From Roseovarius sp. (GTDB taxonomy: Bacteria; Pseudomonadota; Alphaproteobacteria; Rhodobacterales; Rhodobacteraceae), in the NCBI RefSeq assembly GCF_018066915.1, contig NZ_JAGPVV010000204.1, positions 1 to 32,342 on the forward strand: a DNA stretch of 32,342 nucleotides, given 5' to 3'. Shown here in pieces: positions 16,806 to 26,761 of the stretch. Positions within the stretch are counted from its first letter, which is position 1; each line of letters begins with the position of its first letter. The notes beneath the pieces were generated by a model. The model saw only the letters and a program-made list of their open reading frames with translations, ran no database searches and was not told where the DNA came from. The translations under genes and the position numbers were made by a program.

Positions 16806-19007
16806 TCAATAAAAACTCTGCGGGTCAATATCGACCGTGAGGCGCATTTGCGCGGGCAACCGCACCTGCGCGATCCACTCCGACACCGCCGCCTGCAACG
16901 CCGCGCCCTTGGGGGCCTTGACCAGCAGGCGCACCCGGTGCCGCCCCCGGATACGGGCAATCGGTGCCGGTGCCGGACCAAAGACTTGCGCCCCCACCGC
17001 CCGAATAGGCCCATCGCGCCGCGCCAGCGCCTCGCCCAGATCGAACACCGCCTGCATGTCGGGGGAACTGAGGATGATCCCGGCCATCCGGCCATAGGGC
17101 GGCACGCCCGCCTGCCTGCGCCCCTCCGCCTCGGCGCGCCAGAACCCCTCCTCATCCCCCGCCAGAATCGCGCGAATGACCGGATGCTCGGGTTGGAACG
17201 TCTGCAAGAGCGCCCGCCCCGCCCGCTCGGCCCGGCCCGCACGCCCTGCCACCTGCCGCATCAATTGAAATGTCCGCTCGGCGGCGCGCAGGTCAGAGCC
17301 TTGCAAGCCCAGATCGGCATCAATCACCCCCACCAAGGTGAGCAACGGAAAATTATGTCCTTTTGCAACCAGTTGCGTGCCGATGATGATGTCAGCCGCC
17401 CCTTGGGCAATCTCGACGATCTGCTCTTTAAGCGCCCGCGCCGAGCCGAACAAATCCGACGACAGCACCGCGATCCGCGCCTGCGGGAAAAGCGCCGCCG
17501 CCTCTTCCGCCAGCCGCTCCACCCCCGGCCCGACCGCCGCCAGCTTGCCTGCCACACCGCAGGACGGGCAGGCCTCGGGCATGGCGGCGCTCTCGCCACA
17601 TTGATGGCACATAAGCCGCTTTTGAAACCGATGCTCGACCATCCGCGCATCGCACTGCGGGCATCCGATCTGATGCCCACAGGCGCGGCAGATCGTGGTC
17701 GGCGCATAGCCGCGCCGGTTGAGGAACAAGAGCGCCTGTTCCCCCGCCGCCACCCGCGCATTCACCGCCGCCTGCAACGTGGGCGAAATCCAGCGGTTCG
17801 ACGGCAAAGTTTCCGCCCGCATGTCGATGGCCGCCAGTTCCGGCATCACCGCCACGCCAAACCGCGCATCGAGATCCAATCGTTCATACTTCCCGGCTTC
17901 GGCATTGGCCCAGGTCTCAAGGCTTGGCGTGGCCGAGGCCAGCACCACCCGCGCCCCACACAGGCTCGCCCGCAAGACCGCCATATCGCGCGCATGATAG
18001 AGCGCGCCGTCCTCTTGCTTGTAGGAACTATCGTGTTCCTCATCGACCACGATCAGCGCAAGGTTCTGAAACGGCAGGAAAAGCGCAGACCTTGCGCCTA
18101 CCACCATTTGCGCGCCCCCCTGCCCGACCATTTTCCACACCCGCCGCCGCTCGGTCATGGTGACGCCGGAATGCCATTCCGCCGGGCGCGCGCCAAACCG
18201 CGCCTCAACCCGCGTCAGAAATTCGGCGGTCAGCGCAATCTCGGGCAAGAGCACCAGCGCTTGTCCCCCTTGGCGCAGCGCCTCGGCCACCGCCTCCAGA
18301 TACACTTCCGTTTTGCCCGATCCGGTCACACCGCGCAGCAAGGTTGTGCCATAGCCCTGCCCGCGCAGCCCCGCGCGCAAGTGCTCTGCCGCCGCTGCCT
18401 GATCCTCGGTCAGCGCCTTGGCGGGCAGGTCCGGATCAAGCGGGGCAAAGGGCGTATCGCGCGGCGTGTCCTCTTCGCGCACGGCCCCTTGCGCCACCAA
18501 CCCCTTGACCACCGACGATGTCACCCCCGCCAGATCGCTCACTTCCTTGAGCGTGAACCCCAGCCCACCATGGTCGCGCAAAACCTCCAAAACCCGCGCC
18601 CGTGCATCGGTCAGGCGCGCAGGCTCCGCCTCGCCCAGCCGGTAAATCTTCTGCATCGACGGCGGATCGCTTAGCCCCGGCGCGCGCGTGGCCAGTCGCA
18701 GCATCGCCGGCAGCGGCGTCAGCGTATATTCCCCCGCCCGGCGCAGAAACTCCTGCATTTCCTCCCGCATCGGGGCGACATCAAGCACACGCAAAATGCT
18801 GCGCGCCTTCTTGAGGTCAAATCCGCCCCGCCCCGGCCCCCAGACCACGCCCAAGACCTTGCGCGGTCCCAGCGGCACCTCGACAAAGGCCCCGGCCATG
18901 ACCCCGCCCTCAGGGGCCAGATAATCCAGCGGCCCCTGGAGCGGTTGCGCCGTCAGCACCGCCACCAACGCCCCTTCGTCGTAAAAGTCGGGCAAGGCTT
19001 GGGTCAA
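16806..19007 (-). CDS. priA: Primosomal protein N' (PriA helicase)
   Basis: Walker [49 protein letters not shown], Zn-binding [21 protein letters not shown]...CHQCG. Likely start is TTG at 19007; the track ATG at 19097 is 6 bp from the divergent aldolase ATG. Confidence 0.93.
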   Translation of the reverse strand: MTQALPDFYDEGALVAVLTAQPLQGPLDYLAPEGGVMAGAFVEVPLGPRKVLGVVWGPGRGGFDLKKARSILRVLDVAPMREEMQEFLRRAGEYTLTPLPAMLRLATRAPGLSDPPSMQKIYRLGEAEPARLTDARARVLEVLRDHGGLGFTLKEVSDLAGVTSSVVKGLVAQGAVREEDTPRDTPFAPLDPDLPAKALTEDQAAAAEHLRAGLRGQGYGTTLLRGVTGSGKTEVYLEAVAEALRQGGQALVLLPEIALTAEFLTRVEARFGARPAEWHSGVTMTERRRVWKMVGQGGAQMVVGARSALFLPFQNLALIVVDEEHDSSYKQEDGALYHARDMAVLRASLCGARVVLASATPSLETWANAEAGKYERLDLDARFGVAVMPELAAIDMRAETLPSNRWISPTLQAAVNARVAAGEQALLFLNRRGYAPTTICRACGHQIGCPQCDARMVEHRFQKRLMCHQCGESAAMPEACPSCGVAGKLAAVGPGVERLAEEAAALFPQARIAVLSSDLFGSARALKEQIVEIAQGAADIIIGTQLVAKGHNFPLLTLVGVIDADLGLQGSDLRAAERTFQLMRQVAGRAGRAERAGRALLQTFQPEHPVIRAILAGDEEGFWRAEAEGRRQAGVPPYGRMAGIILSSPDMQAVFDLGEALARRDGPIRAVGAQVFGPAPAPIARIRGRHRVRLLVKAPKGAALQAAVSEWIAQVRLPAQMRLTVDIDPQSFY

Positions 19008-19102
19008 CGGGCGGCTCCTGTCGCATGAGGGGTTTCGGCGGACGCCCCCATGAGGTAAACGCTTCGCCAAGCAAACCCAACCCGCCACAGAGGGCAATCC
19101 CC

Positions 19103-19756
19103 ATGAAATTCTTTGTCGATACCGCCGAAACCGATCAGATCGCCGAACTCAATGACCTTGGCATGGTGGACGGCGTCACCACCAACCCCTCGCTCATCCT
19201 GAAATCAGGCCGCGACATTCTCGAAGTGACCAAAGAAATCGCCGAGATGGTCGATGGCCCGGTCAGCGCCGAGGTTGTGGCCCTCAAGGCCGACGAGATG
19301 ATTGCCGAGGGGCGCAAACTCGCCGCCATCGCGGGCAATATCGCCGTCAAGGTCCCGCTCACCTGGGACGGTCTCAAGGCGTGCAAGGTGCTCTCGGGCG
19401 AGGGCCACATGGTCAACGTGACGCTCTGCTTTTCGGCCAATCAGGCGCTCTTGGCGGCCAAGGCGGGCGCCACGTTCATTTCCCCCTTCATCGGGCGTCT
19501 TGATGACATCAACCTCGACGGGATGGAACTGATCGCCGACATCCGCACGATCTATGACAATTACGGGTTCGAGACGCAGATTCTCGCGGCCTCGATCCGC
19601 ACCGTCAACCACGCCTTTCAGGCCGCCCATATCGGGGCCGACGTGATGACCGCCCCCCCGTCCGTGATCAAGAAAATGGCCGAGCATCCGCTGACCGAAC
19701 AGGGGCTCAAGACCTTCATGGCCGATTGGGAAAAGACCGGCCAGAAAATCCTCTGA
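19103..19756 (+). CDS. Fructose-6-phosphate aldolase / transaldolase-like protein
   Basis: [70 protein letters not shown]; about 217 aa, as for short FSA/TalC proteins. Confidence 0.93.
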   Translation: MKFFVDTAETDQIAELNDLGMVDGVTTNPSLILKSGRDILEVTKEIAEMVDGPVSAEVVALKADEMIAEGRKLAAIAGNIAVKVPLTWDGLKACKVLSGEGHMVNVTLCFSANQALLAAKAGATFISPFIGRLDDINLDGMELIADIRTIYDNYGFETQILAASIRTVNHAFQAAHIGADVMTAPPSVIKKMAEHPLTEQGLKTFMADWEKTGQKIL

Positions 19757-19780
19757 CCTGTCTTTGACAAGAGGCCAAGA

Positions 19781-19805
19781 GGGGCACCAATTGGTGCCCC
19801 TTTCT
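19781..19805 (+). terminator. Rho-independent terminator after the aldolase
   Basis: Perfect palindrome GGGGCACCAATTGGTGCCCC followed by TTT. Confidence 0.75.
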
Positions 19806-19902
19806 CATGGCACCTCTCGGGCAAGTGGACGCATCCCCCTGCCCCGCCTATACATCAGACATTGCGGGCTGTGGCAGCACCCCCAGACCGCGCGACAGAC
19901 AC

Positions 19903-20400
19903 ATGAGGATTTTCATGCGACATTTCATTTCAGCCCTGCTTGGCACGCTGGCCCTCTGCGGCGCGGCCCATGCCCATAGCGTGAAAAAAGACACGCTCGA
20001 GATCATCCACCCCCATATCAACGAACCCTTCGCCGGGGCCAAATCCGCCGCCGCCTATATGGCCATCAGCAATGAGGGGGCGCAGGACGACCGCCTCATT
20101 GGCATCGAAACCCCCGCCGCGAAAAAGGCCAGCCTGCACAGCACCGAACACGCCAGTGACGGGGTGGCGCGGATGACGCCGATAGAAGCCATCGACATCC
20201 CGGCGGGCGAAACCATCAATCTCGAACCGGGCGGGATGCATATCATGCTGATGGGCCTCACCGGACCGATCAAGGAGGGGGACATGGTGCCAACCACCTT
20301 CCATTTCGAGCACGCAGGCCCGGTCGCGGTCGAGTTCATGGTCGATCCGGCGGACGGCGTGGACCATTCCAAGATGGATCACGCCAGCCCCTCGAACTGA
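19903..20400 (+). CDS. Periplasmic copper chaperone PCu(A)C family
   Basis: Signal peptide (FISALLGTLALCGAAHAH); ...AYMAISNEGAQDDRLIG..., LEPGGMHIMLMGLTGPIKEGDMVPTTFHFEHAG. Confidence 0.9.
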   Translation: MRIFMRHFISALLGTLALCGAAHAHSVKKDTLEIIHPHINEPFAGAKSAAAYMAISNEGAQDDRLIGIETPAAKKASLHSTEHASDGVARMTPIEAIDIPAGETINLEPGGMHIMLMGLTGPIKEGDMVPTTFHFEHAGPVAVEFMVDPADGVDHSKMDHASPSN

Positions 20401-20410
20401 GCGCGCCACA

Positions 20411-20437
20411 GAAAAAGAGGGGGCACTAGGCCCCCTC
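20411..20437 (-). terminator. Rho-independent terminator on the minus strand (nrdJ side), possibly bidirectional
   Basis: Minus strand: GAGGGGGC-ctagt-GCCCCCTC-TTTTTC. Confidence 0.8.
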
Positions 20438-20549
20438 GAGTCTCGCGGATCGGGTGTCATTCACTGCCCGACTGTGGTTGTTGCCTGCTTCCGATCCGCG
20501 TCCGGGACGAGCGCACCCGCCCCGTGTCTCTGATATGTGTCCGAGATCC

Positions 20550-23500
20550 TCAGCTACACCCGCTCGTCGCACCACAGGTGTTGCACTTCATGCAGGTGCC
20601 GTTGCGCACCAGCGTGTAGTTGCCGCAATCGCCGCAGGCCTCGCCTTCGTAGCCCTGAAGCCGCGCCTTGGTGCGGGCATCCATGCTGACCGAGCCAGAG
20701 GCAACCGCCGTCGTCGTGGTCATCGACGACATCGTCGCTGTGGCCGTTTCGGGCACCAGCGTGGCCAGCATGCTCATCGCATCCATGCCATCGCCTGCGG
20801 CGCGCGCCATGGCCTGTCCACCTTGGAACACCACCAACTCTTGCGGCAGACGCTTGCGCAGATAGCCAGTCGAGCTGATCTGGCGCAGCACTTCCAGCGA
20901 CCGGCTTGCCGCCGCCTCGCTCATTTCCGAGACATTGCGCACGCCCTCTTCCTCGCCACGGCCCAGATCGTCAAAGCTGGCCCCTTGCGGTTTGACATGC
21001 GCCAGATCGGTGCGATCCAGATAGCTCACCGCCAGTTCGCGGAAGATATAGTCAAGGATCGAGGTTGCATTCTTGATGCTGTCATTGCCCTGCACCATGC
21101 CCGCCGGTTCGAACTTGGTAAAGGTGAAGGCGTCGACGAACTCCTCCAGCGGAACACCATATTGCAGGCCAACCGACACCGCGATCGCGAAATTGTTCAT
21201 CATTGCGCGGAACCCGGCACCCTCTTTGTGCATGTCGATAAAGATTTCACCGAGCTTGCCATCCTCATACTCGCCGGTGCGCAGGTAAACCTTGTGCCCG
21301 CCGACAATCGCCTTTTGCGTATAGCCCTTGCGCCGCTCGGGCAGCTTTTCGCGGTGCGATTTCTGGATTTCCTTGATGATCACCTTTTCGACAATCTTCT
21401 CGGCCAGCACCTGCGCCTTTTGCTGCGGCGTGCCGGACTCAAAGATTTCGGCGGCTTCTTCATCATCCTCGACAAGGCTGGCCGCAAGCGGCTGGCTCAG
21501 CTTCGATCCATCACGGTAGAGCGCATTGGCCTTGACGCCCAAGGACCACGACAGCTCATAGGCTTTTTGGCAATCCACGATGGTTGCATCATTGGCCATG
21601 TTGATGGTCTTGGAAATCGCCCCCGAGATAAAGGACTGCGCCGCCGCCATCATGGTGATATGGCTCTCGACGCTCAGATAGCGCTTGCCCTTCTTGCCGC
21701 AGGGATTGGCGCAGTCAAAGACCTTGTAATGCTCCACCTTGAGATGCGGTGCCCCCTCGAGCGTCATCGTGCCGCAAACATGGTCATTGGCCAGTTCGAC
21801 ATCGCGCTTGGAATAGCCCAGATGGGCGAGCAGATCAAAGGTCGGATCGTTCAGCTTTTCCGCCGGTATCCCCAACACATTGGTGCAGAATTCGGTGCCG
21901 AGCGTCCATTGGTTGAACACGAACCGGATATCAAAGGCCGAGCCGAGCGCGCCATCCACCTTGGCCAGCTCATTGGGGCCAAAGCCGTGACCGATCAAGG
22001 AGGTGTGGTTGATCCCCGGCGCGTTGCCGATGGTGCCATGGCCCACGGCGTAGCTCACGATTTCCTCGATCTGCGCCGATCCATAGCCCAGCTTTTCCAG
22101 CGCTGCGGGCACCGAATGGTTGATGATCTTGAAATAACCACCCCCCGCCAGCTTCTTGAACTTGACCAGCGCGAAATCGGGCTCGATCCCGGTCGTGTCG
22201 CAATCCATCACCAGACCGATGGTGCCCGTGGGCGCAATCACCGAGGTCTGCGCATTGCGGTAGCCATGCTTTTCGCCCAGCTTGAGCGCCTCGTCCCAAG
22301 ACGCCATCGCCAGATCAACAAGCCGCGCATCGGGGCAATTCTTGTGGTCGAGCGGCACGGGTTTCACCGCCAGCCCTTCATAGCCCTCAGTCGCGCCATA
22401 GGCGGCGTTGCGGTGGTTGCGGATCACGCGCAGCATATGCTTGGCATTGCGCTTGTAGCCCGCAAAGGCCCCCAGTTCCCCGGCCATCTCGGCGCTGGTG
22501 GCATAGGCCACGCCGGTCATGATCGCGGTCAGCGCCCCACAGAGCGCGCGGCCCTCGTCGCTGTCATAGCCAAAGCCCATGTTCATCAACAGGCCGCCGA
22601 TATTGGCATAGCCCAGACCCAGCGTGCGGAACTCATAGCTCAGTTGCGCGATTTCTTTGGACGGGAACTGCGCCATCGTCACCGAGATTTCCAGCGTCAC
22701 AGTCCAGAGGCGCGTCGCATGCATATAGGCGTCAGCATCAAACTTGCCGTCCACAAAGAACTTCAAGAGGTTCATCGAGGCAAGGTTGCAGGCCGTATCA
22801 TCAAGGAACATGTATTCCGAGCAGGGGTTCGACCCCCGGATCTCGCCATCTTCCGGGCAGGTGTGCCAGGCATTTACCGTGTCGTGATACTGGATACCCG
22901 GATCGGCACAGGCCCAGGCCGCATGCCCCACATCTTCCCACAGATCGCGCGCCTTGATCGTCTTGGCAACCGACCCATCGGTGCGGTTGATCAGCGCCCA
23001 ATCCTGATCCTCGCGGACCGCCTTGAGAAAGGCATCGGTGACGCGGATCGAGTTGTTGGAGTTTTGGCCCGAAACGCTGGCATAGGCCTCGCTGTCCCAA
23101 TCGGTGTCATAGGTCGGGAATTCGATGCTCTCATAGCCCTGCTTGGCATAATCCAGCACCCGCTTGACATAGGTCTCGGGGATTTGCACCTGCTTGGCGC
23201 TGCGAATGGCGGCCTTGAGTTGCTCGTTCTTCTTGGGGTCCACCGAATCCTCAGAGCTGCCATCCCACGCCCGGATCGCAGCAAAGATCTGGTTGAGCTT
23301 CTGCTCGTGCATCTTGGAGCCCGCGACGATGCTCGCGACCTTCTGCTCTTCCTTGACCTTCCAGTTGATGAATTCCTGAATGTCGGGGTGATCGGCATCA
23401 CAGATCACCATCTTGGCCGCGCGCCGCGTGGTGCCCCCCGATTTGATCGCCCCCGCCGCGCGGTCGCCAATCTTGAGAAAGCCCATGAGGCCAGACGACT

Positions 23501-24227
23501 TGCCGCCACCCGACAGCTTTTCACCCTCGGCACGCAGGCTCGAGAAATTCGTGCCGGTGCCCGACCCGTATTTGAACAGACGCGCCTCACGCACCCAGAG
23601 GTCCATGATGCCGCCATCCCCCACCAGATCATCCTTGACCGACTGGATAAAGCAGGCATGCGGCTGCGGATGCTCATAGGCCGAGGTGGACTTGGTCAGC
23701 TCGCCGGTCTGGAAATCGACATAGTAATGTCCTTGGCTCGGACCGTCGATGCCATAGGCCCAATGCAGGCCGGTGTTGAACCACTGCGGGCTATTGGGCG
23801 CCGCCATCTGGCGCGCCAGCATATAGCGCATCTCGTCGAAATAGGCGCGGGCATCGGCCTCTTTGGTGAAATAGCCACCTTTCCAGCCCCAATAGCACCA
23901 CGCCCCCGCCAGCCGGTCGAACACCTGCTTGGCGCTCGTCTCGCCGCCGAATCCGTCATTGTCCGCCGCCGGTACCGAGCGCCACAGGAACTCAGGGACC
24001 CCCTCTTCCTTGACCTTTTCGATCCGGTTCGGGATGCCCGCCTTGCGGAAATACTTTTGCGCGATCACGTCGCTTGCGACCTGGCTCCAGCCGCGGGGCA
24101 CTTCGATGTCATCCAGCCGGAAAACCGTCGTCCCATCCGGGTTGCGGATTTCAGAACTCGTGGTCACGAATTCCAGCGCTGCATACGCGTCTTGTCCGGC
24201 GGTGGTGAATTTTCTTTCGATCTTCAT
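20550..24227 (-). CDS. nrdJ: Adenosylcobalamin-dependent (class II) ribonucleoside-diphosphate reductase
   Basis: 1225 aa; RNR signatures ([99 protein letters not shown]); C-terminal Cys cluster [28 protein letters not shown]. Confidence 0.96.
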   Translation of the reverse strand: MKIERKFTTAGQDAYAALEFVTTSSEIRNPDGTTVFRLDDIEVPRGWSQVASDVIAQKYFRKAGIPNRIEKVKEEGVPEFLWRSVPAADNDGFGGETSAKQVFDRLAGAWCYWGWKGGYFTKEADARAYFDEMRYMLARQMAAPNSPQWFNTGLHWAYGIDGPSQGHYYVDFQTGELTKSTSAYEHPQPHACFIQSVKDDLVGDGGIMDLWVREARLFKYGSGTGTNFSSLRAEGEKLSGGGKSSGLMGFLKIGDRAAGAIKSGGTTRRAAKMVICDADHPDIQEFINWKVKEEQKVASIVAGSKMHEQKLNQIFAAIRAWDGSSEDSVDPKKNEQLKAAIRSAKQVQIPETYVKRVLDYAKQGYESIEFPTYDTDWDSEAYASVSGQNSNNSIRVTDAFLKAVREDQDWALINRTDGSVAKTIKARDLWEDVGHAAWACADPGIQYHDTVNAWHTCPEDGEIRGSNPCSEYMFLDDTACNLASMNLLKFFVDGKFDADAYMHATRLWTVTLEISVTMAQFPSKEIAQLSYEFRTLGLGYANIGGLLMNMGFGYDSDEGRALCGALTAIMTGVAYATSAEMAGELGAFAGYKRNAKHMLRVIRNHRNAAYGATEGYEGLAVKPVPLDHKNCPDARLVDLAMASWDEALKLGEKHGYRNAQTSVIAPTGTIGLVMDCDTTGIEPDFALVKFKKLAGGGYFKIINHSVPAALEKLGYGSAQIEEIVSYAVGHGTIGNAPGINHTSLIGHGFGPNELAKVDGALGSAFDIRFVFNQWTLGTEFCTNVLGIPAEKLNDPTFDLLAHLGYSKRDVELANDHVCGTMTLEGAPHLKVEHYKVFDCANPCGKKGKRYLSVESHITMMAAAQSFISGAISKTINMANDATIVDCQKAYELSWSLGVKANALYRDGSKLSQPLAASLVEDDEEAAEIFESGTPQQKAQVLAEKIVEKVIIKEIQKSHREKLPERRKGYTQKAIVGGHKVYLRTGEYEDGKLGEIFIDMHKEGAGFRAMMNNFAIAVSVGLQYGVPLEEFVDAFTFTKFEPAGMVQGNDSIKNATSILDYIFRELAVSYLDRTDLAHVKPQGASFDDLGRGEEEGVRNVSEMSEAAASRSLEVLRQISSTGYLRKRLPQELVVFQGGQAMARAAGDGMDAMSMLATLVPETATATMSSMTTTTAVASGSVSMDARTKARLQGYEGEACGDCGNYTLVRNGTCMKCNTCGATSGCS

Positions 24228-24423
24228 CTCTTCTGCCCCATCGCAATCGTTTTTAAGGCCCTCGGCCCGGTTTGATTTTCAGGCCGTGGGCCCGGTGTGG
24301 TTCGGTCGTTTCAACCTTGAACGGCATAGGTGCGGCATCGCGAAACGCCTCTGTTCCATACCGTGCGGAGTGGTCGCTATCTGGTCGTCCTGAGTGTTTG
24401 TGTCATGTCCCTGCCGAGGCGAG

Positions 24424-24439
24424 CCACTATATGTTGTGG
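24424..24439 (-). promoter_or_regulatory. Putative NrdR box upstream of nrdJ
   Basis: CCACTATATGTTGTGG (plus strand), resembling the NrdR palindrome ACAC-ATATA-GTGT; about 200 bp upstream of the nrdJ ATG. Confidence 0.6.
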
Positions 24440-24677
24440 CCTTGATGCCCGCCCACACAAACTGACGTATGTTGCCATAGGCGGTCAACGAAAACTTTTC
24501 GGATTTGGGTAGAAAAATCATTTGACTATGCCTCAGGTCACGCCCCCCCGATCGCAGACATGATTCATCCACAGGCTGCATCGCAAAGAAGCCGTTATTT
24601 CCGGCACATTTGCCGGTCATAGCTGTGACAGAGGTTGAAGTTTGGTGCGCCGCGTGCATGCACACGAACGCAAAGCA

Positions 24678-24716
24678 CACGCACTGAGGCCCCCGGAAAT
24701 TCGGGGCTCATGCGTG
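24678..24716 (-). terminator. Long bulged hairpin just downstream of tRNA-Pro (candidate processing/termination structure)
   Basis: Plus strand: CACGCA-c-TGAG-gc-CCCCG-gaaatt-CGGGG-CTCA-TGCGTG, 15 bp of pairing; only a short T-tract follows on the minus strand. Confidence 0.5.
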
Positions 24717-24732
24717 CCAACAGAGTGTGAAA

Positions 24733-24809
24733 TGGTCGGGGCGATAGGATTCGAACCTACGACCCCCTGTTCCCAAAACAGGTGCGCTACCAGACTGCGC
24801 TACGCCCCG
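24733..24809 (-). tRNA. tRNA-Pro(TGG), CCA encoded
   Basis: Minus strand: CGGGGCGTAGCGCAGTCTGGTAGCGCACCTGTTTTGGGAACAGGGGGTCGTAGGTTCGAATCCTATCGCCCCGACCA; anticodon stem CCTGT/ACAGG, loop TTTGGGA; TTCGAAT T-loop. Confidence 0.97.
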
Positions 24810-24851
24810 GACCGTGCGCCTGCATACTGGCGATTGCGTGCCTTGAAAAGC

Positions 24852-24875
24852 TAAAAACCGGCCTCACTTCGGTTT
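24852..24875 (-). terminator. Terminator overlapping the DUF192 stop codon
   Basis: Minus strand: AAACCG-aagtgaggc-CGGTTTTTAG; 6-bp stem running into T's. Confidence 0.6.
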
Positions 24876-25374
24876 ATTGGCTCTCTGCGCAGGGCCAGGC
24901 GGCCTTGGTCTGGTCAATCGCCGCGTGCCGAAGGGTCCAACCCTCGGCAATACCGATCTTGCGCGCCAGACCGCCATTGATCTCGAGCACGGCCAGAATA
25001 TCCTCGCCCCCGAAAATTGGCGACTCGTCCAGCGGCTGCGCCTCGTGATGCACCTTCTTCACGGTGCCCGTCTCGTCCATGAAAATCATGTCGAGCGGAA
25101 TCAGCGTGTTCTTCATCCAGAACCCCACCGGCTGCGGCTCGGGATAGACAAAGAGCATGCCCGCACTCATCGACATCGTCTCGCGATTCATGAGGCCCTG
25201 CGCACGCTCTTGCTTGTCATCCGCCACCTCGACACGGAAACGGGCGGTGCCGGCATCGCTGCGCAGCATCACCACATCCTCGCGGCAGCCTTCCGCCGCT
25301 GCCGTGCTTGCCAGACCGGCAAGCACGACAGCCGCCATCACTCGGACAATTTTACCGCCGTTTCCCATCCACAC
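24874..25374 (-). CDS. DUF192 family secreted protein
   Basis: Signal-like N-terminus; RFRVEVADDKQERAQGLMNRETMSMSAGMLFVYPEPQPVGFWMKNTLIPLDMIFMDETGTV. Start uncertain (25374, 25368 or 25338). Confidence 0.88.
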   Translation of the reverse strand: MWMGNGGKIVRVMAAVVLAGLASTAAAEGCREDVVMLRSDAGTARFRVEVADDKQERAQGLMNRETMSMSAGMLFVYPEPQPVGFWMKNTLIPLDMIFMDETGTVKKVHHEAQPLDESPIFGGEDILAVLEINGGLARKIGIAEGWTLRHAAIDQTKAAWPCAESQ

Positions 25375-25871
25375 ACCTCGGTTGCCATTCGCCCCCTTTT
25401 ACCATCAATCACGCGGATTGCCAGCGCCTCACCGGGCTGAACATCCGCAAGACCGGAGCGGCGCAAAACCTCGATATGCACGAACACATCTTCGTCGCGA
25501 CCAAAGGTATTGGCAAAGCCAAACCCCTTGCCCTTGTCGAACCATTTGACGCGGGCCGGTTGCAGCGGCGCGTTGCGAATGATCTCGGGATCAATCTCGT
25601 CGAGATCGGCAAGCCCCGTATGTTCAAGATCATCCGGCGGGCTGATCGCATGCACCGCCACCGCTTGCCGACCGCGTTCGGTCTGCTGCACGTCCAATTC
25701 CACCCCGGCGCGATCCGCAACCGAACTCTGACCAAAATTCCGCAGAACATTGGCGTGTAGCAAAATATCAGGGCCACCTTCATCGGCAATCACAAACCCG
25801 AACCCTTTCACAGGGTCAAACCACTTAACACGCCCCCTTACTCTGCGAATATCATCATCCTGTATCGTCAC
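25338..25871 (-). CDS. Protein with two cold-shock domains
   Basis: Two CSD signatures: GRVKWFDPVKGFGFVIADEGGPDILLHANVL and ARVKWFDKGKGFGFANTFGRDEDVFVHIEVL. Confidence 0.93.
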   Translation of the reverse strand: MTIQDDDIRRVRGRVKWFDPVKGFGFVIADEGGPDILLHANVLRNFGQSSVADRAGVELDVQQTERGRQAVAVHAISPPDDLEHTGLADLDEIDPEIIRNAPLQPARVKWFDKGKGFGFANTFGRDEDVFVHIEVLRRSGLADVQPGEALAIRVIDGKRGRMATEVCGWETAVKLSE

Positions 25872-25911
25872 TTTTTCCTACCTAACAGCCTTCATCCCCA
25901 AGACTGCCTAA

Positions 25912-25944
25912 CACTTGCGTTATATTCGCCCCCGCTTGCAAGTG
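25912..25944. promoter_or_regulatory. Inverted repeat in the csp promoter region
   Basis: CACTTGC-N19-GCAAGTG, enclosing a TATAAC (minus strand) -10-like hexamer. Confidence 0.5.
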
Positions 25945-25973
25945 GTTAATATCTTTCTTTTTCAATGCCTTGC

Positions 25974-25992
25974 ATTTCACGCAACGTGAAAT
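25974..25992. other. Perfect 8-bp inverted repeat directly after the pdxH stop
   Basis: ATTTCACG-CAA-CGTGAAAT. Confidence 0.6.
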
Positions 25993-26595
25993 TCACGGGT
26001 TCAGACGTTGAATTTTCCAGCTTTCCCCTACGCGCGCGCGTCGCCACACGAACCGGTCATGCAGACGAAACGCCCCGTCCGCCCAGAATTCGATTTCAAC
26101 GGGCGCAATCTTGAAACCGCCCCAAAAGGGCGGGCGCGGGGGATTCGGCCCCTTTTGCGCCGTGATCTTGGCCACTTTCGCCATCAGCGTCCCCCGACTG
26201 TCGAGCGGCTGAGACTGCTCCGACGCCCAGGCCCCAAGACGGCTCTTGAGCGAGCGCGAGGCGTAATACTCATCCGCACGCGTCCCCTCCTCGCGGCTGA
26301 CCATACCACGAATCCTGACCTGTCGCCGCAGAGATTTCCAATGCAACACCATCGCCGCCTTGGGATTGGCCGTCAGTTCCCGCCCCTTGGCGCTGTTGTA
26401 ATTGGTGTAAAAGATGAAGCCGTCCTCGGAAATCTCTTTGAGCAGCACCATCCGCACATTCGGCAACCCATCGGCATCCACCGTGGACAGCGCCACGGCA
26501 TTGGGATCATTCAGCTCTGATTTCTCCGCCTCAGCCAGCCAACTCCGAGCAATCTCGAACGGGTCATTCCCTGCAAATAGTCCGTCGCGTTCCAT
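25993..26595 (-). CDS. pdxH: Pyridoxamine 5'-phosphate oxidase
   Basis: [87 protein letters not shown]. Confidence 0.96.
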   Translation of the reverse strand: MERDGLFAGNDPFEIARSWLAEAEKSELNDPNAVALSTVDADGLPNVRMVLLKEISEDGFIFYTNYNSAKGRELTANPKAAMVLHWKSLRRQVRIRGMVSREEGTRADEYYASRSLKSRLGAWASEQSQPLDSRGTLMAKVAKITAQKGPNPPRPPFWGGFKIAPVEIEFWADGAFRLHDRFVWRRARVGESWKIQRLNP

Positions 26596-26644
26596 GAAGT
26601 TCCTTTGATCCTGCCTGCCAGATTCCGCCGATATGTTTCCATAT

Positions 26645-26678
26645 GTGTCAAACTAGTGTTCTCAACGGCATTTGACAC
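26645..26678. promoter_or_regulatory. Inverted repeat between divergent pdxH and fabI
   Basis: GTGTCAAA-N18-TTTGACAC, perfect 8-bp arms, each containing TTGACA. Confidence 0.5.
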
Positions 26679-26761
26679 CCTGCTCTGGAAAATGACCAGC
26701 CCTTGATGCAATCCCCCCAATCGCCTAAAGGTCAGAAAAATCTGATGGTCGGGGGCTGGGA

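Noticed and set aside
15511-16812. 433-aa plus-strand ORF
   Set aside because: Antisense to the MFS transporter; His/Arg/Gln-rich shadow frame.
16707-18674. 655-aa plus-strand ORF
   Set aside because: Antisense to priA; composition typical of a GC shadow frame.
20454-24275. 1273-aa plus-strand ORF spanning nrdJ
   Set aside because: Exact antisense shadow of nrdJ; His/Arg/Leu-rich, low-information composition and no family motif; nrdJ on the minus strand is unambiguous.
24228-24735. Possible cobalamin riboswitch upstream of B12-dependent nrdJ
   Set aside because: I could not find a convincing B12-box or the expected multi-helix layout by eye; left for an Rfam scan.
26645-26678. Reading the two TTGACA arms as back-to-back sigma-70 promoters
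   Set aside because: No acceptable -10 hexamer at 16-18 bp on either strand; kept only as an inverted repeat.
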